Of a stretch of 64,000 nucleotides of DNA, positions 11,787 through 22,138 are shown in pieces. Both the position numbers and the translations under genes were made by a program. Source of the stretch: Rhododendron vialii (taxonomy: Eukaryota > Streptophyta > Magnoliopsida > Ericales > Ericaceae); assembly GCF_030253575.1 (NCBI RefSeq), contig NC_080568.1:761501-825500 (forward strand), in the 5' to 3' direction. The notes below the pieces were generated by a model. It worked only from the letters and a program-made list of their open reading frames with translations, did not search any database and had not been told where the DNA came from. The stretch's first letter is position 1, and every line of letters starts with the position of its first letter.

Positions 11787-14562
11787 TTGGGACATTTATG
11801 GCTAGAAATTTAATTTGGGTGAGGAGATGCTGAGGTGTAGTGAATTGGGGGAGCAAGAGCCCAATCGACATGTAACACGTAAAACGACTTACAGCAGTTC
11901 TGTTGGTGAGTTATTTTCCGCCGACTAAGGTAAAATGTTTTACATATAAAATGCTTTTTTAATGTTTTGTACAACCAAACAGCGGAAAATAGGTAAAAAC
12001 ATTTTGTCTAAACAAACGGAGCCTATAATTCAACAGCTAAAAACTTTGATTGATGGTATCATAGGAAAAGACATGAGCAGCAATGCAAATTAAGTTTCGA
12101 CCTCAGGTTGGATTTCTGATCGCATTCAGCCTATTAACCTTCTAATAGGTAGTTGCATGTTTGCAACCACACAGACATTAACTACTAGTCCTATTTGTAT
12201 AAACGCGAATATACAGACAAGCAAAACCATCATACGGAGCCAGAGGAAATGATAGGCTTGAACAAAGCCCAAGGGAGTGCAGTGATCATGATACTAAACC
12301 CAATAAAGTTGAGAAAGTCGGCTAAATTTATGTTCATAACAACTGTAGGGAAGTTCTTGCTTTGCAATGCATTCAGGAGAATCAGGACATTGATTTGGCC
12401 AGTCCAGGACCATTTATGGTACGAATAAACATCACCTGCCAGGTCATTCGATATTGGTTTTATGAAACTCACCTTCAACTTTGAAACCACCTGCCATAAA
12501 ATTCAGGTCGTCAAGACAGATGTAGCGAAATGAGAAATCGTATACGAAAACAAGACCAAACAGCATGCATGTGATCCACATCCTCACCCATGAGAAAAGT
12601 GCCGAAAGCCCAACACCAACTCCAACCCAAAATAGTGGAGATCCACTGGAGACACAACCAAAAATAATAATTGTAAAGCATGAGCATATTCGTAATAGAT
12701 AGTAAACATACCCAAAAAAAAAAGAGATAATAAATAAAATACAAGCATAGTAGGTACAAGGGTAATAGACTGTTACAAATATGATGGTGGCGGTGGCACT
12801 ATAAGCGGTGGGTTAACACCAACTGAAGACGTTTCCTGGCTATTTGAAGAAGTAATGCTTGCAAAGCCTTCCCTCCCTAACTTCTCAAGCACTGTATAGC
12901 AACAATGTATCAAAAGAATCAGAACTGCAAACAGCAAAAACAATTGGAGTTCCTCGACATTAAAGGTGAAAAGAGCACCACATAAAGATGTCAACTACCA
13001 ATGGCGTAGCCAGGAACTTCATTGGGGCCATTAAACAAGTCATCACCAATGTCATATCCTTATCTATACAAAAGGCATCAAAATCAATTTTCACGGGTTC
13101 CCCTTTAATAGAACATATTCCCACCAATATTGTTAAAGGACTTGAAATATGTCAAATTATCCCCAAAAAAGACTACTTGGGGATATTAATACAGCTTGTT
13201 CAATAAACATTTAAGCAATGATTGTAATATTAGAATCAAACAGTTTTCCAAACATCTTTTGATATCTTACCTTCATGAAACTTTACGAGATTAAAACCAA
13301 GAGGAAAACTTGATTTCACATGACAAAAGCAAAAGAATATCTTGTAATCACAAGGTATCCTGCAATCACATGCTGAAAAATGGAAATAGGCACTCCTAGG
13401 TCTCAAGTTTCAACTAATTTTTCTCTTTCTAAAACACTTGAATCCAACACTAGTCTTTGTGTTCCACAACCTCCACTAGGTTCATATTTCTGAATCCCCA
13501 AAAACTTTTCATTAAGGTACGTGGCTAAACATGTTCCTCAATATCTTAGTGGGATCAATTCCACCTACGGCCTTAGACTAATGAAAAAACTGAGAAAGTT
13601 TTTCAAATTTGTCAATGCATTTAATCAAGGGCTGCAAAATTGAACCAAATTTACCAAACTATTTCGCACAAGTCATTTCTTGGCAAAAACCTCTCAAGCT
13701 CACAAAGTTCAGTTTTATTCTATCTTTTTATTGCTTTAATTTGATGTGTTATTTCTCTATTTTTCAGCCCACCATTCTGCACTTATTATTTTGATAAGTA
13801 ATTCGGCATTTATAATCTGTCATCCATCAGGTAGCAGGTGGCACAAACCAAACGAAATAAATAGTTAAATGGCCAAAAGAAGTGCTTTTCATGACCTGGG
13901 GTGCAATTTAAACATGCTCTCCTACCACAGGATCTTGATAATTATGGCCAAAAGTTACCAGCCATCAATAAGGAAATAACTGGACTTGTTTTTGATTCCG
14001 TAAAATGTTCTACGAAGTGACCCCTCCAAAGTATATTTTCCTTGTATTTAACCATTGCTATGTACACCATGTAAACTTGTCAAAGTCAAATTGTTCAAAC
14101 GGTCCTTTGCATCACTCCTATCTCTTTACCGACTAGTTCAATACCTCAGCAACTGAAAAAAGAAATCTCCATTTAATCACTAAACCTGATGCATAAAAGG
14201 GTAATTGAAGGCGTCCGAATAAGTACCACTACATTGTTCAAGCTTGGTTTGCAAACTTAATGAGCTTGAAAGTCGAAAACATATTCAAGCTTAGTATGAG
14301 ACAAGTGGATCTCATAAGAGCTTTAATCGAGCCGAACAAGAGTCGATCATGAGTAGCTTGAATGTTTCATACATCATATGCCGAACAAGCCGCGTAGTAG
14401 ATTGTCCGGGCTTGGTTTGAAAGCTTAACTAGCTAAAAATAAATAAATTTTGTTCAAGCTTAGTCTGTTTTTTCAACAAATTGATCTTGAAGCAGCTTTT
14501 AACAACGAACACTAGCCCAAACTCGAGTCGTTTATCAGCCCTACACATAAATACACGTGCAT

Positions 14563-14601
<39 letters not shown>

Positions 14602-14821
14602 CGTTGGATTTGGAGAGGCGTACAGGAGTTCGCCCGTGATTAGACTGAGGTGGATTGAAAGCTGAAATAGAAGTAGTGGGTCTCTTGAGACCGATTCTTC
14701 TGGTGTTGTGAAATTGACGGGGAAGGCCAAATGGGTATCTGCCGGAGACCATGTCTTTGGGTTTGGCTGAGCAACCCAGTACCATTTTGGGCGAGGAAAC
14801 TAAGGCCAGGCTTTCCATCAT
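2386..14821 (-). CDS. TIC40: TIC40, chloroplast inner-envelope translocon co-chaperone
   Basis: TIC40 anchors in the inner chloroplast envelope and helps stromal chaperones pull in preproteins at the TIC complex. Coding exons on the minus strand: 14602-14821, 12777-12891, 12588-12645, 12473-12490, 10408-10702, 9489-9583, 9335-9398, 8165-8243, 6863-6903, 6693-6738, 6186-6280, 4007-4110, 3888-3935, 2386-2445. Phase holds at every junction, giving about 445 aa, close to Arabidopsis (447) and pea (436). The Ser/Arg-rich N-terminus looks like a transit peptide. A single membrane segment lies near residues 113-133 (LFWVGVGVGLSALFSW). A Pro/Ser/Thr-rich linker follows, then the Sti1/Hip-like C-terminus (IGLTPEEVISKIM, CSQNPMSIAKYQND, VMDVFNKISELFPG). 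The start has two adjacent Met codons. The acceptor of the 9335 exon could instead be at 9440, adding 14 residues. The identity is firm. Confidence 0.95.
2506..2650. mobile_element. Short MITE in the last TIC40 intron
   Basis: Perfect 14-bp terminal inverted repeats, GGCTGTGTTTGGAT and ATCCAAACACAGCC, bound 145 bp. These ends are typical of hAT-like plant MITEs. No intact 8-bp target duplication was seen. Confidence 0.6.
2845..2890. repeat. (GA)23 microsatellite
   Basis: Uninterrupted GA dinucleotides in the last TIC40 intron. On the TIC40 transcript the tract reads as CT. Confidence 0.95.
3005..3676 (+). mobile_element. Possible non-LTR retroelement 3' fragment
   Basis: GC-richer than the surrounding intron and ending in an A-rich tail with an ATTTTATTGAATGG word just before it. 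This layout suggests the 3' end of a LINE-like insertion in the last TIC40 intron. The open frames (for example 3239-3547) match no protein I recognise. No target duplication was found. Confidence 0.35.
4146..4466 (-). mobile_element. Complete TRIM retrotransposon
   Basis: A non-coding LTR element in miniature, read on the minus strand. The 5' LTR is 4391-4466 (76 bp) and the 3' LTR is 4146-4241 (96 bp). Both begin TGTTAG and end TTAACA. Directly after the 5' LTR comes TGGTATCAGA (4381-4390), the usual primer site matching initiator-Met tRNA. Directly before the 3' LTR is the purine tract GAGGGAGGG (4242-4250). Both sides carry the 5-bp target duplication GAGAT (4141-4145 and 4467-4471). The internal region is only 149 bp and codes for nothing. 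The LTRs differ by about 20 bp of extra sequence plus substitutions, so the insertion is not very recent. Confidence 0.9.
4902..4993. repeat. 46-bp tandem duplication
   Basis: Two near-identical 46-bp units starting GGGACAAAGATTCTGG, at 4902 and 4948, in the TIC40 intron between exons 4007-4110 and 6186-6280. They differ at a few bases, such as AATGTCATC versus AATATCATC. Confidence 0.85.
6797..6840. repeat. (GA)22 microsatellite in a short TIC40 intron
   Basis: Lies in the 124-nt intron 6739-6862 and makes up about a third of it. On the transcript it reads CT and starts about 22 nt after the splice donor. Confidence 0.95.
8615..8850 (-). mobile_element. Possible LINE 3' tail with abutting T and G runs
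   Basis: A T-rich run passes directly into 16 G residues (8635-8650). Read on the minus strand the neighbouring sequence has a TTAATAAAATCTTTAATTCC word before the C-run, resembling the 3' end of a plant non-LTR retroelement. The assignment is weak. Confidence 0.3.
8913..9218. mobile_element. Stowaway-like MITE with internal duplication
   Basis: Flanked by TA on both sides (8911-8912 and 9219-9220), with related ends CTCCCTATGTTTCTTATT and the inverse of AATGAATAGAATAAGGAAG. Inside, a unit of about 54 bp beginning AAGGAGACATGTAA occurs twice in tandem (about 8956-9011 and 9012-9064). It sits in a TIC40 intron. Confidence 0.65.
9661..9889. mobile_element. Stowaway MITE in a TIC40 intron
   Basis: The ends carry the Stowaway signature CTCCCTC and its inverse GGGAG, with TA target duplications at 9659-9660 and 9890-9891. 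The arms pair for about 38 bp around GTTAGTCCTC and CGAAAAGATGTG. It is 229 bp long and non-coding. Confidence 0.85.
11458..12023. mobile_element. hAT-like MITE carrying a GA microsatellite
   Basis: Terminal inverted repeats GGCTCCGTTTGTTT and AAACAAACGGAGCC bound 566 bp in the TIC40 intron 10703-12472. The arms also contain matching GGAAAAT / ATTTTCC blocks. A (GA)n tract lies inside. No clean target duplication was seen. Confidence 0.65.
11723..11783. repeat. (GA)n microsatellite, about 30 units
   Basis: Uninterrupted GA tract inside the hAT-like MITE. It reads CT on the TIC40 transcript. Confidence 0.95.
14565..14598. repeat. (AG)17 at the TIC40 intron 1 donor
   Basis: The tract ends three bases short of TIC40 exon 1. 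On the transcript the donor reads GTACTCTCTC, so the microsatellite starts at intron position 4. Confidence 0.95.
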
Positions 14822-17160
14822 CAGATGCTACTAATATTTACTATTTACGAACACCCAAATCCACGAGTATCTGTTTGCCTATGTGGGGATTAATTTATTT
14901 GCTTCGGTAATTCTGCAGAGAACAAAACGAAGAAGAAGAAGAAGAAGAAGAAGAAGAATTATTTGGAAAGAAAGAAAACGAGAAGTGGAGATGAGGAACT
15001 AGCAAAGACAGGTCTACTCCATAACCCAGTACAGAAAGAAGTGGGCTCTGAATGTAGTTGGCCCAGCGATTATGTATGTAGCTGCTGGCACATGAGGTTA
15101 AGCCCCGTTCCTCTTAGCTTTTTCGGCTTTTTTCTCATTTTGTGTTTTTATTAAAAAAAAAAAGGAAACCGATATTCGCACTTCAATTTTTACTGATGGC
15201 GCTTCACTTCACGTTATTAGTAACTTCATAAACAAAGTGGAGTGCCATCAATAAAAAGTGGATCGCGAAAATCAAAATCCAAAAATAATAATTGCGTTTT
15301 TTAGTTTTATGCCAAATTTTTATGAATTCTTGATTTGTCTCGATGAAGAAGTAAAAAATTATTACTTTTATCCGCTTTTCGGACTTTATCTTGGATATTT
15401 TCAAAGATATATAAATTTCATATACTTTTTCAATTCATCTCAACTACCGAACCAATAATTCACAAATTTCAAGACTAACAAATGCACGGAAAATTTGAAT
15501 AAAGACAATTTAAGAAGTTCAAAAAGCTACTCTCTCCGTCCCTAAATAAGTGTCCAACGCGTAAACCTAGGCTTTCAAAAAGATGCATTTGTTTTGTTAA
15601 AAAAATCAAATTTTTTTCACAAATCAATAGATAGCAATGAGTTCTATTTGATTGTGAAAAATAAATAAATTTTTTAATGAAAAACATGCATATTTTGTAA
15701 GGCCTAATTTTGCGCGCCAGACACTTATTTAAGGAGGGCGGGAGTATAAAAAAAAGGGTAAGTCGATGAAGTACTGTTGTTCAACTTGCACGAAGAGGGA
15801 GATAATAATGTTGTTGATGGGTTTAGTGAGTGAGGTTCATGTGATGAAAAAAACAATTCGGTGTAAAGTGTTCTCACTTGAGCTCTTCAAGAACTTGTGA
15901 AGAACTTTTCAATAGTCTTTATCTCTCTCTATCCAGTCAAAAGTTGATCTTACTTATATCACGGTATCTAGTGTAAAAGATTAATTGCTCAAAAGATAAA
16001 ATTACTCAGAAAACAGATAAAGTTACTCAAATAAGAGACAATACCGAAGAACTCAATTACTTGAGATATTTCCAATGTCGAAGCTCATTTATATACCAGG
16101 GCAGCCCACAAAAGAATTTATGTAACGTTTCTAAAGTTAAATGCGAAGCAAATAAAATATTTAAGTTTGGATACTAAAATATTTCTAACTTATATCTAAA
16201 ACCTTTTTTTTTCTTTTGAAAGTAACACCACATGAGCCTCTTTTAGGAAAAAAATTAAATGTCATAGCCTTCTTCTTCACCACACATTCATGTGCGGCCC
16301 ATACAAATGTGTAGTGAAGAGGAGGCATGCAGCACCACGTGGCGTGGCGGTGCCTAGGGACATTAAATATCTTCACTCAATTCAATACAAGTTAACCCTT
16401 TCTTGTGGTGGTCATATCATTTTAGGTTTAACTAACATCATTCTTAGGAGCAGAAAAATAACGTAAACTCTGTGGGCTTTGCCAAACCAAAGTTTATTAT
16501 GTTCAATAGTGAGTTTTGTGCAACAATCATTGATTACCATATTTGATTGTATGCAACAATTTACTGATTTTGTGTAGTAATCTACTGATTTTGCGCATCA
16601 GCGGGTCTTGAGAGTTTTGGTACTTAACGATGATCCAATAGTTGCGATTGCGTGGGAATGATGATTGCTAAAAAATAGCTGACACACCATTGGAGGAATT
16701 TAGCCAAAATTTGGATAAATAGTAGTATTGTAGCAAGTTATAAAAATAGCTTTGGCTCGAGAAAAATGGCCAGAACCATTGGAGTTGCTCAAGTACAACT
16801 GAAGTTTGCCGAATAGAAGCAAGACATCCAACCTTCAGATGGTGAAATGATTCATATCATTTTAGGACATAAAAGTTTCAGGCTTCCTTGAAGTACGGGA
16901 CCCAAAGTGATCACCTAAAAGGCCTAGTAGAGGGGCTATACGCTCCTCGTTGATTAGGTAGAAAACTTACATAAGTTGATCTGAATACCCGGTTATTAAA
17001 AAAATTAAACTTTCCAATTGACTAGGAGATGGTAGCAATAGCCAACGAGGCTTGGGGGCCAACAAACAATTTGTGAGTTGATTGACAATCATGATTTGGA
17101 GCAATCAGTCACCTATGCACCATATGCATTAATCTGTGAGCTCTATGATAGCTCAAAGTG
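14822..17160. other. Intergenic: TIC40 upstream and GNAT downstream flanks
   Basis: Contains a GAA trinucleotide run at about 14929-14956, just upstream of TIC40, and a Stowaway-like MITE at 15530-15744. The rest is AT-rich with no recognisable gene. TIC40 promoter signals should lie in the lower part, but no clear TATA box could be assigned. Confidence 0.5.
15530..15744. mobile_element. Stowaway-like MITE upstream of TIC40
   Basis: Ends CTCTCTCCGTCCCTAAATAA and the inverse of TTAAGGAGGGCGGGAG, with TA on both sides (15528-15529 and 15745-15746). The arms share TAAATAAGTGTC. It lies about 0.7 kb upstream of the TIC40 start. Confidence 0.8.
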
Positions 17161-20100
17161 TCATTTTGGACAAGAACTAGGCCGTTTAATCATAAGAACG
17201 CGGCGTTTTCGACCAATCCAAGTAGTCATCCATGGGGGATCTGCTGAGACAATTCTATAGCCTGCATTTCCATACAGTTTGAGAGCACCCAAATCGTCTT
17301 CGTAAGCCCGTAGAACAAGATATTCAAAACCCCAAAGAATGGAAACCATGTCACAGGCTTTTAGTAATGCAGTGGCTACTTTTCTCCTCCTGTTAGTCAT
17401 CGAAAGAATTTTAGTCAATATTACACTCAATACACCAGTATCAACCAACTACACTACCCCTAGTCCCCTATAGATTCTAAAATTAAAAATATACGAATTT
17501 GGTTTGTCCTTCATATGGCCACCTAGTCCGTGTTTTAATCACGGTGACAAATAAATTTGCGAAACTCCTAGATTAAAAACACAAAACTGATAAACACGAA
17601 TGGTATTACTGCCTTTACGCAACGTCCCTTTTGTAGGTGGTGGTGGTGGTGGTGTTGTACCAAGTAATTCAATGTTGTACAAGGAGAAGATTGACTAATG
17701 AGGAAGTTTATTTTGTTATCATAAAAAGCAAGAGATGTTTACATAATCTGAGAAACCACGAGAGACATCTTCAAGATTATCAAAAAGCTTAGGGAACATC
17801 AATTTAAATTGCATTGCGTTGCAGATTATCAAGGAAAGGAAAAGGATTTTCTTTAAAGAATGTTCTTACCTGAAAGTGTTTAAAACGGCAATCCCAGACA
17901 CATAAAGATATTCTTTAGCTCCAGAGAGATGCCGAAGAACAGCTTCATCTCTCAAGGCTGTTACATCTACAACTCCCACAAGCTCTTGCCTCGACTCGAG
18001 ATCATCGGTGTTAGACTCAGCCACCAAGCATGCATACCTGTTAGGTATGTCCCTCACTGTCAGCACATGTGGAAAATTAACTGAATGGGCAATTTGAATT
18101 TGCTAAGAGCATGTCGATTTTCAATAGCAGATTCTAACGGCTACCAACTAGGCAGGGTTAAGTGGGAATAATGTCAAGTACCTAAGAATTTCAGACCGCT
18201 TTTTACACCTTTCAACGGATTTTTACATATTTTCATACTTTTCTCACAATTTTCAACATGCTTTTTCAACCTTAACCAGTAACCACCACTCTGGATTGTG
18301 ATTACCATTTTTTGTGCATTTTGAATGAAATGGTGCCATAGACTGACTACAAAAATCTTAGAGGACAAAGAGTACTTGTAACTTAGAAAATCTGCTGTCT
18401 TGGTCTCTTTTGATCAGAGAGAAAATAAGCCTTTAAAAAACAAAAGACAAAAGGAAAGAAAGAAGTTGTTATAAGTTTTAGAGCTCCTATTTACCTGTTT
18501 GGGGCTGAGTTTCGAAGTTTGTAAAGAAGTCCTGAAAGTACTTCTGCCTATATGATACAAGAAGAAACCAAATTGTGAGTAGTAGCATTGCAATGGTGAT
18601 GATTTTGATCATGACAGTACTATAGTATTATTGAAACTATTTTAAATCAAAATTCATACCCAGGTGACAGGACAAATAATAACGCCTTAGGTTGCTCCCT
18701 ACTCGCGCATGTCAGTATTCAAGGGCAGTTTCAAGCAGCTTCTTTGGGTTGGCATAGACTCAAAGATTTCGACCATTGAATAAGGAAACTGTTCCTTAAA
18801 GCCAGCCGGATCAAATATTCGATTGGCTTTAAACCGACAAAAGAGTTTCTTCTTTTTTCCACGGATTGTACTTTGTTCATGTTGTAGCAAAAATGTCCAT
18901 ACTAGAAGAAGGGTACGTAGGACAGATAATGGCAGTGGCAAATGGAGAGGGAGCAGGTGAGTTCATGGCACCCCAAACTTCTCAATAATCCTTTTATTTT
19001 TTGGTATTCACGCTAAACTCAGAATTTTCGTCGCTTCAAAATCTTGATAACTTAACTTGAACCTCTCAATTATAATTTTTTTATCATCCTCTAAACTGAA
19101 TGATTTTGTGTTTGGCCTTCTTTTTATCTAACTTGCGTCCGCTGCTAAAGAATGGAGAGAAATGCTCTAAAGCCAAGCTCTTCTAGATTTTCCTTCCCAA
19201 ATGAGTTGGTGATAACTTACAGTTCTTCAAATCATGAAAGATATGAACCAGTTGTCAGTTTGCAATGCCAAAGAAAATGTCATGAGAACAGAACCAAATA
19301 AGAAAGATTCTGAGCAAATGAGGGAAACAACTTTAATAGGAACAGAACCACTTGATTTGGTACAAGTCTAAGAGCACGTCTACCGGCCTCACGTATCTGT
19401 GTCCGACACGTCTTAGTCACGGACACAATACGAAACTCTCTTGATACGTGTCGGACATGCTCAAACACTTGTCCAATCTTTTTATTATACTATTTATTTT
19501 GCTAAAACACATTGTGGATATTTTATGGCACTTTGACGCCACTCTTGGAACATTAAATAAACTTTTAAACTTAGGGGGTGTTCGGACAAATAAGCCAAAG
19601 TGGCTTATTTTTTGTCCTTATTCAAATTTTTTTCGTATCACTTGGCTTATCCTCATTTTTTTGGGGATTATTGCATCTTCATGACGAGAGGAATCTAAAA
19701 AGTATAAAATTTTGATCGAAATCCAATATTTTTTGAATAAAGACGAAAAAAATGGCTTATTGGCTTCTTCTTTTTTTTATGTGGATTTATTTGACTCATT
19801 TTTGGTGGGAAAGCCAATGGCTCTTTTTCAATCTAGAGTGAAAATTTTCACAGATGTATAGTTCTTGTATACTTATATGCAGACCCTTCTTCGTATTATT
19901 CTCAGTTTGATAGAAATAATTTTCCCGACTTTTATATGAATTCATAACATACCTCCATAATACAAGTACATCTTACATTCGACGTGTCTCTGACCTGTCC
20001 GTGTACTAATTTTCGAAGAAAATGTGTCCATGTATCTGTGGTGTGTCATGTCCGTATGCCGTATCCGTGTACTATATGTGCTTCCTAGGGTACAAGGAGT

Positions 20101-22138
20101 GATAAGAATTGGAATCAAGAAAGCTCTGTACAAAATAAATTGTGTAGTTCAAATTCATCTAAATATACTCAAGTCAATATGGACCATTGTTTACACTCAT
20201 TTTTGGCCAAATCTAAAAAAGAATATGTTAAAGGATTAATGGCCCAAAATATTATTTTGGGGCTTGGTAGAATTAGGCCTTGATTGAATTGGGCCTTTGG
20301 TAGAATTTAAAGTGGCCACAATTAGGCTGAATTGAGTTTGGAAGGGCCGGAAAGAGTTTGAAAATTGATTAGGCCGCATTAATATTTGGAGCATGGCCTA
20401 ATTAGTCAAGGCCCAAATTGATTTTCAGATCTGGGCCCATTTTCAGGCCTTGGTCCAACTAATCAAAGCTCGAACTAGTTTTTCAGGTCTATTTAGCCCA
20501 ATAAGGCTTTCAAGTCTGGGCCCAGCTTTTCAGATTTATTCAGGCCTAAAACTGACCAAGTCAAAAAGGCCATAAGCTACTTAGTCATGTTTGGGAAGCA
20601 AGCTGCTCATAAGCAGCTCAAGGCCTAGCCATCATCCTTCAACATGAAGCAAGGCTTGGGACAAATGGCAGCCATCCATTGGAGGAAATGTCAAGCAACT
20701 CAAGGCCTTTGCCGTGAAGAAACTTGGCAGCCATATACAGGCCTGCAGAAGATGCTTAGTCATGCTTACATGAGCAACTCGAGGCCCACAGCCGTTATCC
20801 TTCAAGATGAAGTAAGGTCTGGAACATGTGGCATTCATGTAGCTGCTTGTCCAGACCTCCACAAGCAGCTTACAAGCTGCTCAAGAGGCCTGGGGATTCT
20901 GCACAGCCGAAATTCTTTTTGCTTTTGGTAGTCCTTTATGCAGGAAAGAGAGTTTTTTCAGGCTTTTCAGCCGATTTCTTGGAGTGGAGAGCAAGGCTTG
21001 GACAGGTGGCAATCACTTATTGGAGGAGGTAGAAGCAGCTCAAGCCTAGGCCTTTACCAGGAGGACACTTGGTAGTCATGCATAAGGGCAGGAAGAAGCA
21101 GCTCAAGCAGCTCAAGGCCTGAAATTTTATGCCTATAAAGCAGCTCAGCACCAACAAGCCCAGCGCTTACCAAATTTATCTTTCATTTACTTTCCAGCAA
21201 AGTACTTTACTATCTTTCAATCTAGCCCAGCCTAAATCTTGTCTTTCATTTCCTTGTACCCAAACTTTGTTAAGCCAATTAATAAAGTTTGTTTTATCTT
21301 TATCTTTCAGTCCTTGCATTTTTCATTTCCCATTTTCTAACAACGGTTAGAAAATTTTAAGTCATTATCCCGACAAGGCAAACCATGAACGTACCATATA
21401 CGACCTCACCCCTTAGGTCGTACACAATTCGCTCAATACGAAGTCAGATTTGAGGCACGCAGGCCTTGAACAATAGTTTGGACTGCAATCCAGTCCTGGC
21501 ACGCCCGCAACCAAGCTTACTTAGTTTTGCTCGTTTTTGTGGAGAAACAACCATACAATTAGCATCATGGGAAGTTTTCTTGATCTTGGTTATGGGACAG
21601 TAGACTTTCTGATTTGGTACCCACATACAAGAAAATAAAAGAGAAACCCATGAACAATAGCAAGAAAAGAAGAAGAAAAGAGAAGAAAACTAACCTGAAA
21701 GAATTGGAAGAAGAGATCATTGAAGAGAAAAACAGGTTCATGAAAGGCTTCAGCTTGAACTTGAGCTACCTTCCTCATCTCACTCGGCTCCTCAACCATT
21801 CTCCTCACCTTCCATCCATACTCCCTCACCAAATCCCCAAACTGCCCCTCTCCATCTCCATTTTTTGCATCCAAATCCTCAATCGTGCCATCCAACTCCA
21901 CCTCCTCAGTTGAAGAAGGAGAAGAAGAAGTGCTGCACTGTACCATAAGCTCTCTTTCTTTCTCTGGATTCCTCTTCTCTCTGTTCCTCACATTGTGGAC
22001 TATAGTATTATTCCATCTAGTCAATCGAAAGTCAGTCAAATTAGTCTCACCATGTTTGCAAACTCTGTATCCACATGATATTTCTCTGCACAATATTCCC
22101 CTTGTAATACTGGGGTAACTTGCTTTCGCATGAGCCAT
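17161..22138 (-). CDS. GCN5-related N-acetyltransferase (GNAT), plastid type
   Basis: Predicted acetyl-CoA-dependent transferase, probably acetylating protein N-termini or lysines in plastids, as known for the plant organellar GNAT group. Exons on the minus strand: 21695-22138, 18495-18547, 17870-18037, 17161-17389. Phase is kept and the product is about 297 aa. The first 148 residues hold a basic N-terminus like a transit peptide and an acidic Ser/Glu linker. The GNAT fold follows: EVLSGLLYKLRNS, YACLVAES, VVDVTALRDE, then VSGIAVLNTFRRRKVATALL (about 211-230) and LRAYEDDLGALKLYGNAGY (about 248-266). The usual acetyl-CoA loop Q/R-x-x-G-x-G/A reads RRRKVA, so both Gly positions are unusual. 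Intron 1 is 3.1 kb and holds LTR-like sequence. It probably belongs with Arabidopsis GNAT6/7, but the exact subgroup is uncertain. Confidence 0.88.
19570..19830. mobile_element. Possible foldback MITE in GNAT intron 1
   Basis: GGACAAATAAGCCAAAGTGGC near the left and AAAAATGGCTTATTGGC near the right carry inverted copies of a GGCTTATT word. The boundaries are vague and no target duplication was seen. Confidence 0.3.
20240..21440. mobile_element. LTR-like retrotransposon remnant in GNAT intron 1
   Basis: Repeats of GCAGCTCAAGGCCT-like words, and diverged modules starting GAAGCAAGGCTTGG (about 20645) and AGAGCAAGGCTTGG (about 20988), fill this stretch. A TATAAAG at about 21134 and AATAAAG at about 21282 are spaced like the promoter and poly(A) signals of an LTR. 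No gag or pol coding is present and the exact ends were not found. It may be a solo LTR. Confidence 0.4.

Noticed and set aside
21614-22118. Plus-strand frames of 99 and 77 residues
   Set aside because: Antisense to GNAT exon 1, whose conserved protein explains the open reading.
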